From the NCBI GenBank assembly GCA_002470165.1, contig DKNF01000202.1:1-31575 (forward strand): DNA of 31,575 bases, read 5' to 3'. How positions within the stretch are numbered: the stretch's first letter is position 1; each line of letters starts with the position of its first letter. A program made the position numbers and the translations under genes. The notes below the pieces were generated by a model, which saw only the letters and a program-made list of their open reading frames with translations, was not told the origin of the DNA and made no database searches. The stretch is from Betaproteobacteria bacterium UBA7395. GTDB lineage: Bacteria; Pseudomonadota; Gammaproteobacteria; Burkholderiales; Rhodocyclaceae. Below, piece after piece: positions 17,038-25,277 of this stretch.

Positions 17038-17667
17038 ATGCAACTGAGCAGCAGCAGTTTTGCCGATGGCCAGCGTATTCCCGGCGATTATTCCTTCTGC
17101 ACGCCGGACCCCGCCCGGCATGTCTGCCTGGGTAGCAACCGCAATCCGCAACTGGCCTGGTCGGGCGCCCCTGACGGCACAAAATCCTTCGTCGTCATAT
17201 GCCACGACCCCGACGTGCCGAGCAAGGGCGACGACGTCAATCAGGAAGGACGAACCGTTCCGGCGTCGTTGCCACGCGTCGATTTCTTCCACTGGGTTCT
17301 GATCGATCTGCCGGCCAGCATCGCCAGCATCGGCGAAGGCGAGTTCAGCGGCGAAGTCACACCCCGAGGAAAACCTGGCCCTTCGGCCGCCCACGGCGCC
17401 CGCCAGGGAATCAACGACTACACCGCCTGGTTTGCCGGCGATCACGACATGAGCGGCGACTACTACGGCTACGACGGCCCCTGCCCGCCGTGGAACGATG
17501 AAATCGTCCATCACTACGTATTTACCGTCTATGCACTCGATATCGAGCGCCTGCCGCTGGAGGGCCGCTTTGGCGGCGCCGAGGTCCGTGCTGCGATGGC
17601 CGGGCACATTCTCGCCCAAGCCAGCCTGACCGGGACTTACACGCTCAACCCGGCACTGACGGAATAA
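17038..17667 (+). CDS. YbhB/YbcL family phosphatidylethanolamine-binding-like protein
   Basis: A 209-residue protein of the PEBP/Raf-kinase-inhibitor-like family. Characteristic parts are NPQLAWSGAPDGTKSFVV (about 38-55), the DPDVPS ligand-pocket motif (about 59-64), FFHWVLIDLP (about 83-92), and YDGPCPPWNDEIVHHYVF (about 144-161). There is no signal peptide, so it is probably cytoplasmic. ATG 17038 follows CAGGAG; the frame stays open further upstream within murJ, but that part is unrelated. It starts 14 nt after murJ and ends 13 nt before lapG. The bacterial family has no settled general function; ligand binding or protease inhibition has been suggested for relatives. The family call is firm, the role here is unknown. 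Confidence 0.9.
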   Translation: MQLSSSSFADGQRIPGDYSFCTPDPARHVCLGSNRNPQLAWSGAPDGTKSFVVICHDPDVPSKGDDVNQEGRTVPASLPRVDFFHWVLIDLPASIASIGEGEFSGEVTPRGKPGPSAAHGARQGINDYTAWFAGDHDMSGDYYGYDGPCPPWNDEIVHHYVFTVYALDIERLPLEGRFGGAEVRAAMAGHILAQASLTGTYTLNPALTE

Positions 17668-17680
17668 ACCGGAAGGCACC

Positions 17681-18340
17681 ATGCCCAGCGCACGTCCCGG
17701 CCTGATCACCCTGCTGCTGCTCGCATGGATCGGGCTGGGATCGGCGTTCGGGCTGGATTTCGAACGCCTCAGGGACACGCTGCTCGCCCGCCACGGCCAG
17801 GAGCCGCTGGCGCTGTTCGAGGACTGGCAGCGCATGCTCGGCAGCGCCCGCGGTACAGGCGAGCAGGAGCAGGTCCGGCGGGTGAACGATTTCTTCAATC
17901 AGCGCATCGCCTTCGACGACGACTACTCGCTGTGGGGCCAGACCGATTACTGGGCCACGCCGCTCGAAACCATGGCCCAGCGTCGTGGCGACTGCGAGGA
18001 TTTCTCCATCTCGAAGTATTTTTCGCTGCTCGAACTCGGCATACCGGTCAGCAAGCTGCGCCTGGTGTATGTCCGTGCCACCCAGGCCGTGCCCGGCGGT
18101 GGCAGCATCCAGCAGGCGCACATGGTCCTCGCCTATTATCCGCGCCCCAACGCCGACCCGCTGGTTCTCGACAACCTGAACAAACGTATCCTGCCGGCAT
18201 CGCAACGGCACGATCTTTCCCCGGTTTTCAGTTTCAACAGTGCAGGCCTCTGGCAAGGCACCGGCAACCAGACCAGCAGGAGCAACCTCTCCCGCTGGCA
18301 GGATCTGCTCGCCCGTGCCCGCGCCGAAGGCTTCCAGTGA
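17681..18340 (+). CDS. lapG: LapG-type periplasmic cysteine protease (BTLCP family)
   Basis: LapG cuts the N terminus of large surface adhesins (LapA type) and so releases cells from a biofilm when cyclic-di-GMP falls. The 219-residue product has a signal peptide (about 7-24), then a transglutaminase-like domain. The catalytic triad is visible as C105 in RRGDCEDFSISKY, H147 in QQAHMVLAYY and D164 in VLDNLN; E106/D107 next to the cysteine match the calcium-site region of known LapG proteins. The motif YSLWGQTDYWATPLETM (about 82-98) is typical. It is followed 11 nt later by lapD, the usual pairing. The adhesin substrate and its type I exporter are not in this window. Confidence 0.93.
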   Translation: MPSARPGLITLLLLAWIGLGSAFGLDFERLRDTLLARHGQEPLALFEDWQRMLGSARGTGEQEQVRRVNDFFNQRIAFDDDYSLWGQTDYWATPLETMAQRRGDCEDFSISKYFSLLELGIPVSKLRLVYVRATQAVPGGGSIQQAHMVLAYYPRPNADPLVLDNLNKRILPASQRHDLSPVFSFNSAGLWQGTGNQTSRSNLSRWQDLLARARAEGFQ

Positions 18341-18351
18341 GGTAAATGTCC

Positions 18352-20265
18352 ATGTCCCTGTTCCGACAACTCTGGCTCGCCGTCATCGCCAGCACCATCA
18401 TCGCCTTTGCCGGCAGCTTCATCGTCAGCATGGTGACCGCCCGCGACTATCTTGAGCAGCAGCTGGCGATCAAGAACAACGACAACGCCGCTTCGCTGGC
18501 CCTCTCCATGTCGCAACTGGACAAGGACCCGATCACCGTCGAACTGCAGGTCGCCGCCGTGTTCGACAGCGGCCAGTATGCCCAGGTCAGGGTGATCGAC
18601 CCCGACGGCAAGCCGATGATCGAAAAGACCAGCCCGCCGTCCGCCGGTGGCGTGCCGGCCTGGTTCATCAGCCTGTTCCCGATCGAATCGCACCCCGGCT
18701 CGGCACAGGTCACCAACGGCTGGACCCAGTTCGGCACGGTCGAACTGGTCAGTCACAACCAGTTTGCCTACAGCGAACTGTGGAACGGCGCCTTCCGGCT
18801 ACTCGTCTGGTTTGGTGCCGGCGGCGTGCTGATGGGCCTGATCGGCATGCAGATCCTGCTGCGCATCAAGCGTCCGCTCGATGCCGTAGTCGGCCAGGCA
18901 CAGGCGATCAGCGAGCGTCGCTTCATCCGTATCGACGAACCCACCACCCCGGAACTGAAAAGCCTGGCCAGCGCGATGAATGCCATGGTCTCGCGAGTCA
19001 AGGCAATGTTCGAGGAAGAAGCCGCCCGCCTCGAACAGGTCCGCCGCGAAGCCACCCTCGACAGCCTGACTGGGCTGGCCAACCGCGCCTACTTCATGAA
19101 CCAGCTGGCGTCGGCGCTCAACGACGACGACGCGCCGTCCAACGGCAGCCTGGTCATGCTGCGCCTGGCCGACCTGGCCGGGGTCAATCGCCGCCTCGGT
19201 CGCGAAAGCGCCGACGAACTGCTGCGCCGGATCGGCAGCCATCTGGCCGGCAACGTCAGCGCCCACCCCGGCGCCGCGGCTGCCCGTCTCAACGGCGCCG
19301 ATTTCGCCCTGCTGCTCCCCGGCAACGACAACCCGGCACCGGTCGCCGACCAGTTGCTGGCCCTACTGCGCGACCTGGTCGCCGCCGGCCTGATCGACGG
19401 CGACGGCATCGGCCATATCGGCAGCGGCGTATATCGTCATGGCGAAAGCCTGGCCAGCCTGCTGTCCCGCGTCGACGCCGCGATTGCTTCCGCCGAGGGC
19501 GAAGGCAACCTGGGCTGGCGCTGCGCCAACAGCGACGATGCCCAATGCGCAAACAACAACGCCGACTGGAAGAAGGTGCTCGAATGCGCCATCGAGACCC
19601 AACGCCTGCGCCTGATCGAATTCCCCGTCGCCAACAGCAGCGGCACACTGCTCCACCTGGAATGCCCGCTGCGCCTGCAAGCCGCCGAGGATGGCGAATG
19701 GCTGGCCGCCGGCAGCTTCATGCCGGTCGCCTCCCGCCTGGCGATGACCAGCGAGCTCGACCTGGCCGCCGTCAACCTCGCGCTCGACCGCCTGGCGCTC
19801 GGCCTCCCTGCCGTAGCAGTCAACCTCTCCGGCGAATCCATCTACGACGCCGATTTCCGCCAGCGCCTGCATGCCATGCTCGGCAATCGCCGCGAACTGG
19901 CCGCCCGGCTCTGGCTGGAAGTTGCCGAAACCGGTGCCTTCCAGCACTTCGACGAATTCGTCGCCTTCACCGGCTTGATCCGCCCGCTCGGCTGCCGCCT
20001 CGGCATCGAGCACTTCGGCCGCCAGTTCAGCCAGATCGGCCGCCTGCACGATATCGGCCTGGATTACCTCAAGGTCGACGGCAGTTTCATCCGCGCCATC
20101 GACAGCCAGCCGGGCAACCAGGCCTTCCTCAAGGGGCTGTGCGGCATCGCCCACAACATCGGCCTGACCGTAATCGCCGAAGGCGTGCAAACCCAGGCCG
20201 AACTGGACATCCTGCCCGAACTGGGCTTCGACGGCGCCACCGGCCCGGCCGTGCCGAGGACCTGA
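18352..20265 (+). CDS. lapD: LapD-type cyclic-di-GMP receptor (HAMP, degenerate GGDEF and EAL)
   Basis: LapD is an inner-membrane receptor that binds cyclic-di-GMP and then holds LapG inactive in the periplasm. From ATG 18352 the product has 637 residues: helix (5-28), periplasmic domain (29-148), second helix (about 150-172), HAMP, degenerate GGDEF (about 235-390) and EAL-like domain (about 400-630). W124 in NGWTQFGTVEL matches the tryptophan that contacts LapG in Pseudomonas LapD. The cyclase motif is lost (NGADFALLLPG instead of GGDEF) and EAL is altered (LHLECPL), as expected for a receptor and not an enzyme. The end GFDGATGPAV is normal for LapD. I prefer ATG 18352 (MSLFRQ, 9 nt from GAGG) to ATG 18346. 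Confidence 0.93.
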   Translation: MSLFRQLWLAVIASTIIAFAGSFIVSMVTARDYLEQQLAIKNNDNAASLALSMSQLDKDPITVELQVAAVFDSGQYAQVRVIDPDGKPMIEKTSPPSAGGVPAWFISLFPIESHPGSAQVTNGWTQFGTVELVSHNQFAYSELWNGAFRLLVWFGAGGVLMGLIGMQILLRIKRPLDAVVGQAQAISERRFIRIDEPTTPELKSLASAMNAMVSRVKAMFEEEAARLEQVRREATLDSLTGLANRAYFMNQLASALNDDDAPSNGSLVMLRLADLAGVNRRLGRESADELLRRIGSHLAGNVSAHPGAAAARLNGADFALLLPGNDNPAPVADQLLALLRDLVAAGLIDGDGIGHIGSGVYRHGESLASLLSRVDAAIASAEGEGNLGWRCANSDDAQCANNNADWKKVLECAIETQRLRLIEFPVANSSGTLLHLECPLRLQAAEDGEWLAAGSFMPVASRLAMTSELDLAAVNLALDRLALGLPAVAVNLSGESIYDADFRQRLHAMLGNRRELAARLWLEVAETGAFQHFDEFVAFTGLIRPLGCRLGIEHFGRQFSQIGRLHDIGLDYLKVDGSFIRAIDSQPGNQAFLKGLCGIAHNIGLTVIAEGVQTQAELDILPELGFDGATGPAVPRT

Positions 20266-20269
20266 GCGC

Positions 20270-21739
20270 ATGGCCACCGAAATCGAACTCAAGCTGCGCC
20301 TCGACCCGAAGAACGTCCGCAAACTGCTCGCCCACCCCCTGCTGACCGGCACACCGAGCAGCAAGCAGCATCTGCTGAACACCTATTACGACACGCCGGA
20401 ACTCGCTCTGCGTGCCCGCCGCGTCGCCATGCGCTTTCGCAAGAAGGGCTGGGAATGGCTGCTCACGGTCAAATCGGCCGAGCCCGCCAGCGGCGGACTG
20501 GCCGTGCGCAACGAATGGGAAACGGCGGCCGTCCCCGGCGTCTTCGACTTCACCCATGTCGACGCCACTGAACTGCGAAATTTCCTCGAACAGCACCGCG
20601 ACCGCCTGGAGCCGGCATTCACCACCGATTTCCGGCGCCAGGCATGGTTGCTGCCGTGCGGTGAATCGCTCATCGAAATGGCGCTCGATCGCGGCCATAT
20701 CGCGGCTCGGGGTCGTCGCGAAGCGATCTGCGAAGTCGAACTGGAACTGGTCTCCGGCCGCATCGAAGACATTTTTGCCCTGACCCGGCAACTACAAGCG
20801 CAGATCAACCTGCACCCGGCCGTCGCCAGCAAGGCCGAACGCGGGTACCGACTCTATCTCGACGAACCGCGCCAGGCATTTCGCGCCAAACCCCTGCCGA
20901 TCAACGCCCGGCAAACGCCTGTGGCCGCCTTCCGCACCATCGCCCTGGGTTGTCTCGAACACTTCCAGCGCAACGAGGAAGGTCTGCTGGCCGGCGGCGA
21001 AGCCGAGTTCATCCACCAGGCCCGCGTCGCCCTGCGTCGCCTGCGCTCGGCCATCAAGTTGTTCGCCCCCGCCCTGCCGGAAGATTTCGTCGCCGCCTAC
21101 GGACGCAGCTGGCAAACCCTGGCCGGCGCCCTGGGCGACGCCCGCAACTGGGACGTCTTCCTCGAAGAAACCCTGCCCCCGATCCACGCCGCCTTCCCGC
21201 ACAACCACGACCTGCACCGCCTGCGCAACGAAGCCAGACGCCGCGTCAAATCGGCCCGCCACGCCATCAAGCACCTGCTCGCACTCAAGGAATACCCGCG
21301 CCTGATGGTCGAATTCACCGCCGCCGTGCATGCACTCACCGACACCGTCGACATCCCGCTGAAGCGCTTCGCCGACGAGCGCATCGCCGCCCACACCCGC
21401 AGCGTGCGCAAGATGGCCGAACAGTACTACACGCTCACCCCGGAACAACGCCACATCATGCGCCTGCGCTTCAAGAAACTGCGCTACGCAATGGAATTCA
21501 TGACCCCGCTGCTACCGACGCGGGGCATGAAAACCTACCTCAACACCCTGGCCAAGCTGCAGGAAACCCTGGGGCTGATCAACGACCAGGTCACCGCCGA
21601 ACTGCTGATCCACGAAGCCCTCGGCCAGAAATCCGCGACAGCGGCACACGGCTGGGTTGCCGGGCGGCATGAATTGCTGGTTGGGCAAGTGCCGGAATTG
21701 TTGACGGCGTGGTTGAAGGCGGCCCCGGAACGAACATAA
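20270..21739 (+). CDS. CYTH-CHAD domain protein, probable inorganic triphosphatase
   Basis: The 489-residue protein joins an N-terminal CYTH domain (about 1-200) to a C-terminal CHAD domain (about 215-485). The CYTH signature ExExK appears as E4-I-E-L-K8 with later acidic and basic strands (LTVKSAEP, EVELELVSG), forming the tunnel that binds triphosphates; relatives such as E. coli YgiF hydrolyse inorganic triphosphate. CHAD is a helical bundle rich in conserved histidines and arginines (HQARVALRRLRSAIKLF, ARHAIKHLL, RFKKLRYAMEFM) and is linked to polyphosphate binding. It starts 4 nt after lapD, so it is translated from the same message. No polyphosphate kinase is nearby. The activity is likely; a role in adhesin control is speculative. 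Confidence 0.92.
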   Translation: MATEIELKLRLDPKNVRKLLAHPLLTGTPSSKQHLLNTYYDTPELALRARRVAMRFRKKGWEWLLTVKSAEPASGGLAVRNEWETAAVPGVFDFTHVDATELRNFLEQHRDRLEPAFTTDFRRQAWLLPCGESLIEMALDRGHIAARGRREAICEVELELVSGRIEDIFALTRQLQAQINLHPAVASKAERGYRLYLDEPRQAFRAKPLPINARQTPVAAFRTIALGCLEHFQRNEEGLLAGGEAEFIHQARVALRRLRSAIKLFAPALPEDFVAAYGRSWQTLAGALGDARNWDVFLEETLPPIHAAFPHNHDLHRLRNEARRRVKSARHAIKHLLALKEYPRLMVEFTAAVHALTDTVDIPLKRFADERIAAHTRSVRKMAEQYYTLTPEQRHIMRLRFKKLRYAMEFMTPLLPTRGMKTYLNTLAKLQETLGLINDQVTAELLIHEALGQKSATAAHGWVAGRHELLVGQVPELLTAWLKAAPERT

Positions 21740-21779
21740 GGCGGTTTCCCATCGTAGGCAATTGTTGTTTTTGTCTAGC

Positions 21780-22273
21780 ATGGGAAACATTATGAAAACA
21801 TGGCGCGCATCTCGACAACGCCAAGCTGTATTGACCCAGTCCGAACAGGATTTGTTCGGCGCGCCCCGCCTGGCTTTCGCCTATACGCAAAGCCGCATCA
21901 CGCTTGACGCCCCCAGTCCCGCGGACATCCTGTGCACAGTCAGCACCCTCACCCTGACCGACCTCGCCGCTAGCAAGCTCCTGGCCAACGCCGACCGGCA
22001 CGCGGACGACGGCATCTTCAGCCGCGACCTGATCGACCTGGCAATGATGAACCTTGATCTTGCCCACTTGCGTCAGGCTCTTGCCAAAGCCGAATCAGCC
22101 TACGGTCAGGCTATCCGGCGAGACCTGAACACCGCAATCGAACGCATGCACCAACGCCCTGGCTAGAACGCTGCATGCAAGCCATGGCCATCGATATTCC
22201 GCAAGCCGTGCTATGGCAGAGGATACGCACCTTGAAGCGGCTGTATGCATCAGAAACTCAATACTGGCAGTAG
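21780..22273 (+). pseudogene. Decayed nucleotidyltransferase-like gene (AbiEii-type remnant), truncated and frameshifted
   Basis: The first part (21780-22166) encodes TLTLTDLAASKLLANADR and FSRDLIDLAMMNLDL, which resembles the C-terminal half of AbiEii/AbiGii-like nucleotidyltransferase proteins. The N-terminal part with the nucleotide-binding core is missing; only about 40 nt separate it from the CYTH-CHAD stop. Frame 1 ends HQRPG-stop at 22164-22166, but reading continues in another frame as WLERCMQAMAIDIPQAVLWQ and RIRTLKRLYASE to a stop at 22271-22273. A lost 4-bp unit in a former CTGGCTGG tandem would explain the shift exactly (CCTGGCTAG now). The family assignment is moderate; the frameshift reading is well supported by continuity of the protein. 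Confidence 0.55.
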
Positions 22274-22284
22274 AACAAAGGAGC

Positions 22285-22319
22285 AACAAAAAACCCCAGG
22301 CCGCTAAGCACTGGGGTTT
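22285..22319 (-). terminator. Rho-independent terminator after the pilin gene
   Basis: AAACCCCAG (22291-22299) pairs with CTGGGGTTT (22311-22319) around an 11-nt loop. On the minus strand a TTTTTTGTTG tract follows. It lies about 54 nt past the pilin stop. Confidence 0.82.
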
Positions 22320-22372
22320 CAAAGGGGAAAGGGAAGTCAGGAAAACGTGGTCTATCCCCTATTTATCCTTCA

Positions 22373-22720
22373 TCAGGCGCCCAGGCGGCAGGAACCAGAA
22401 GAAGAATTACAATTTACAACTTGAACGCCGGGCTGCTGCGGCGTTGCTTGATAGTCAGCATTGGCCGCCGGAGCAGCACCTGCATTGATGGCAGCACATG
22501 AGCGCGCTACCGGAGCAGTCAGTGGATTTACCGGTGGAATCTGAGCAAGTTCAGCTGCGTTTGCCTTAGCATACGCGGAAGCTTCCCCCAAGCATGCATT
22601 TTCAGCAGCACGAATCGTGTAATTCCGATATTGAGGTAGCGCTACAGCTGCCAAAATACCAATAATCGCCACAACGATCATCAGTTCAATCAGGGTAAAG
22701 CCTTGTTGAGCCTTTTGCAT
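22373..22720 (-). CDS. Type IV pilin (PilA-like major or minor pilin)
   Basis: A 115-residue class IVa pilin precursor. The leader MQKAQQG is cut by prepilin peptidase before F8 in [19 protein letters not shown], with E12 as the conserved glutamate at mature position 5. The hydrophobic helix is followed by [20 protein letters not shown]. The globular part is short and contains cysteines in ENACLG and RSCAAI, and a C-terminal pair in [15 protein letters not shown] that likely closes the D-loop by a disulfide. ATG 22720 has AAGGAG upstream and a sigma-54-like promoter beyond. No other pil gene is adjacent, so this is a lone pilin gene. Whether it is the main pilus subunit or an alternative one is undecided. 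Confidence 0.92.
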   Translation of the reverse strand: MQKAQQGFTLIELMIVVAIIGILAAVALPQYRNYTIRAAENACLGEASAYAKANAAELAQIPPVNPLTAPVARSCAAINAGAAPAANADYQATPQQPGVQVVNCNSSSGSCRLGA

Positions 22721-22768
22721 TTGAATCTCCTTTATTGGAAAGGCGGGAAGAACCGCTGATCTTTCACA

Positions 22769-22784
22769 TACATCTTTCGTGCCA
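22769..22784 (-). promoter_or_regulatory. Sigma-54-like promoter of the pilin gene
   Basis: The minus strand reads TGGCACGAAAGATGTA against the consensus TGGCACG-N4-TTGCA. The -24 element is perfect; the -12 element keeps the G but has GT in place of GC. The spacing is correct and transcription would start about 37 nt before the ATG. Sigma-54 control of pilA with PilR is known in other proteobacteria. Confidence 0.6.
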
Positions 22785-22902
22785 AGCGAAAGCCCGTTTG
22801 AAAACGCATTAAAATTCAAACAACTACCAAATAGCCCGCAAACAAGGCTGACAATTTACGTCAATCAAAGAGCCGAGACCTGTCAGAAAACACCACGAGT
22901 AA

Positions 22903-24489
22903 TCAGCAATCCACCTGCCCCTGATCCAGAAACGCCTCCCCATAGCGCCGATGCACGCCCTGCCGCTGGAAGGCATCAAACAGGTCCGGGTCGATGTGAC
23001 CGTTGCTGCGGAAGTTCTCCATGATCTTCATCGCTTCTGAGAGCTTCATTGGTTGCTTGTAGGGGCGGTCCTTGGCGGTCAGGGCTTCGAAGATGTCGGC
23101 GATGCCCATCATCCGGGCGGGCAGGCTCATTTCCTCGCGCTTCAGGCCTTTCGGATAGCCCTTGCCGTCCATGCGTTCGTGGTGGCCGCCGGCGTATTCG
23201 GGCACTTTCTGCAGGTGCTTTGGCCAGGGGAGCTGCTCCAGCATGCGGATGGTGGCGACGATATGGTGATTGATGATCTCCCGTTCCGCCGCCGTCAGGG
23301 TCCCGGCACGGATGCTGAGATTGTCGAGTTCGTCGGCATCGAGTAGCGGCACTTCCTCGCCGGCCGGGTTGCGCCAGTGGTAGTCGCTTGCGATCTGCTG
23401 GATGCGCGCCAGGTCCTCGTCGCGCATCCGTTCGGCGCCCTTGTTGGCCTGGCGCAGAAATTCCCGATCGGCATCGAGCTGTGCACAGAAAGCCTGGTAT
23501 TCGGCTTCGGCATCAGCTTCATTCGCCCCGGCGGCAATTGCCTTCAGCTTGCGGATCTCGGCGTCGCGGCGCAGAACTTCGAAGCGGGTATCGACCAGTG
23601 CAATACGATCGAAGATGGTCTGCAGCTTGGTCGCTTTTTCAACGACATGCACCGGTGTCGTGACCTTGCCGCAGTCGTGCATCAGCGCAGCGATGCGCAG
23701 TTCGTAGCGATCCTTGTCGCTGAGCTTGAAATCGGCGAGCGGGCCGTCGTCGATGGCGTCGACAGCATCGGCCAGCATCATCGTCAGTTCCGGCACGCGC
23801 TGGCAGTGTCCGCCGGTGTGCGGCGATTTTTCGTCGATGGCCAAGTTGATGACCTGAATGAAGGATTCGAACAGGGTTTCCAGCTGTTCGACCAATTGCC
23901 GGTTGGTCAGCGCGATGGCGGCTTGCGAGGCAAGCGACTCGGCCAGTTGCTGATCGGCCTGTGAAAATATCTCGACCTCGCCGGTGGCCGGGTCGATGGC
24001 ATTGATCAGTTGCAGGACGCCGATGATTTCCCCGGCATGGTCCTTCATCGGCACGGTCAGGAAGGAGCGTGAGCGATAACCGGTGTGGGCATCGAAACGG
24101 CGCGTCCCGGAGAAATCGAAGCCCTCGGCCTCATAGGCATCGGCAATGTTGATGGTCCGTCCCGACAAGGCGGCATGGGCGGCAACCATGCTGTCGTTCG
24201 GACGACCATCCGGATGATGCAGCGGCAGGTCGGAAAAGTTCTCGGTCAACGGCTTGCCGGTGGTGCCGCCGAACGCCAGTCCGAGCGAGTCGGTACGGAC
24301 GATCTTGAATTGCAGGCGCTGTCCGTCTGGCGACGGGCGGTACAAGGTGCCGCCGTCGGCACGGGTGATTTCCTTGGCGGCAAGCAGTATCTTTTCAAGC
24401 AGGGTTTCGATGTCGCGTTCGGCCGACAGCGAGACGCCGATATCGTTGAGTTGCTCGAGACGGTGAAACAGGTCACTCAAGGTTTGCAT
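22903..24489 (-). CDS. GAF/HD-GYP protein, probable cyclic-di-GMP phosphodiesterase
   Basis: The 528-residue protein has a short coiled start, a GAF sensor domain (about 20-195) and an HD-GYP domain (about 210-515). Catalytic motifs are HTGGHCQRV (224-232), the metal pair H271-D272 in MHDCGKVTTPVHVV, H408-H409, and H436-H-E-R-M-D-G-K-G-Y-P446. HD-GYP enzymes open cyclic-di-GMP to pGpG or GMP. Between the HD pair and the HHE...GYP motif there is an insertion of roughly 100 charged residues (about 290-400), longer than in ordinary HD-GYP domains. It is the last gene of PP2C-FHA-MBL-HD-GYP, 19 nt after the MBL gene. Metal ligands look complete, so activity is likely. Confidence 0.9.
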   Translation of the reverse strand: MQTLSDLFHRLEQLNDIGVSLSAERDIETLLEKILLAAKEITRADGGTLYRPSPDGQRLQFKIVRTDSLGLAFGGTTGKPLTENFSDLPLHHPDGRPNDSMVAAHAALSGRTINIADAYEAEGFDFSGTRRFDAHTGYRSRSFLTVPMKDHAGEIIGVLQLINAIDPATGEVEIFSQADQQLAESLASQAAIALTNRQLVEQLETLFESFIQVINLAIDEKSPHTGGHCQRVPELTMMLADAVDAIDDGPLADFKLSDKDRYELRIAALMHDCGKVTTPVHVVEKATKLQTIFDRIALVDTRFEVLRRDAEIRKLKAIAAGANEADAEAEYQAFCAQLDADREFLRQANKGAERMRDEDLARIQQIASDYHWRNPAGEEVPLLDADELDNLSIRAGTLTAAEREIINHHIVATIRMLEQLPWPKHLQKVPEYAGGHHERMDGKGYPKGLKREEMSLPARMMGIADIFEALTAKDRPYKQPMKLSEAMKIMENFRSNGHIDPDLFDAFQRQGVHRRYGEAFLDQGQVDC

Positions 24490-24508
24490 TCCGGTTCTCC
24501 CGCATCGC

Positions 24509-25276
24509 TCAAAACGTCAGTACCAGTCCGTTGCTCAGCCGGCGTGGCGCCAGATGGCCGAGACAGGATTCGATTTCCGCCAGGGTGGTTTCAGCCTGCC
24601 CCGGTTTCAGGTGGGTGATATAAAGATCGCATGCCCGTTCCAGTTTTGCCAGCGAATCGGCCAGCATGGACGGGCAAAAATGCCGTGAAAGCACAGCCAG
24701 ATCGCGTTCGCGATCCGGAAAAGCGCATTCGATGATCAGGATGCGCAGGTTGTCGATGGCGTTGACCGCCTGCCAGAAAACATCGCAAGGACCGGTGTCG
24801 CCGGAGAAGACAAGACTGCCTTGCCCGGAATCGATCCGGTAGGCCACAGCGGGCACCGAGTGGTCGACCGGCAACGGCAGAATTGTCCGCTCGCCGAGGC
24901 GTAACACCTGCCCCAAGGAAAGTTCGCGATAGCGCATGAACGGCGCATCTGCCGTTGGCAGACGAGAAAAATCGGGCCAGATCGTACCGTTGAAGACGTG
25001 CCGCTGCAGCGCTTCGATGACGGCCGCCGGGGCGTGCACCGTCAACGGCGTCTGCCGCATGCCGGCCACGGTATCGACGAGCAGCGGCAGGAAGGCGATG
25101 TGATCGAGGTGAGCGTGGGTCAGGCAGACGTGGTCGATCCGGCACAGTGCGTCCATCGACAGGTCGCCGACGCCGCTGCCTGCATCGATCAGGATGTCGC
25201 GATCGAGCAGCAAGGCGGTGGTCCGCTGCGCTGCCCCGCCGATTCCGCCACTGCAGCCGAGCACGCGCAGTTCCAT
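24509..25276 (-). CDS. Metallo-beta-lactamase-fold hydrolase, cyclic nucleotide phosphodiesterase-like
   Basis: A 255-residue MBL-fold enzyme. The start MELRVLGCSGGIGGAAQRTT and the metal motif T-H54-A-H56-L-D58-H59 are typical of the class II cyclic nucleotide phosphodiesterase / RNase Z-like branch. Other metal ligands are probably in PVDHSVPA, FSGDTGPCDVFW and YITHLKPGQ. Members of this branch can hydrolyse 3',5'-cyclic nucleotides; the substrate here is not proven. It starts 1 nt after the FHA gene stop, a sign of translational coupling, and precedes the HD-GYP gene by 19 nt. An RNase Z role is unlikely because the exosite arm is absent and the gene sits in a signalling operon. Confidence 0.82.
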   Translation of the reverse strand: MELRVLGCSGGIGGAAQRTTALLLDRDILIDAGSGVGDLSMDALCRIDHVCLTHAHLDHIAFLPLLVDTVAGMRQTPLTVHAPAAVIEALQRHVFNGTIWPDFSRLPTADAPFMRYRELSLGQVLRLGERTILPLPVDHSVPAVAYRIDSGQGSLVFSGDTGPCDVFWQAVNAIDNLRILIIECAFPDRERDLAVLSRHFCPSMLADSLAKLERACDLYITHLKPGQAETTLAEIESCLGHLAPRRLSNGLVLTF

Positions 25277-25277
25277 G

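Noticed and set aside
18346..18351. ATG 18346 as the lapD start
   Set aside because: It lies only 3 nt from the GAGG ribosome site; ATG 18352 has better spacing and gives the MSLF opening typical of LapD.
20225..20265. Apparent C-terminal damage of the lapD EAL domain
   Set aside because: The end GFDGATGPAV agrees with the ending I know for LapD receptors, so it is natural divergence from catalytic EAL domains and not a frameshift.
22800..22902. Possible cyclic-di-GMP riboswitch near the pilin and HD-GYP genes
   Set aside because: The conserved GEMM core and tetraloop/receptor elements are not present; the stretch shows no convincing fold.
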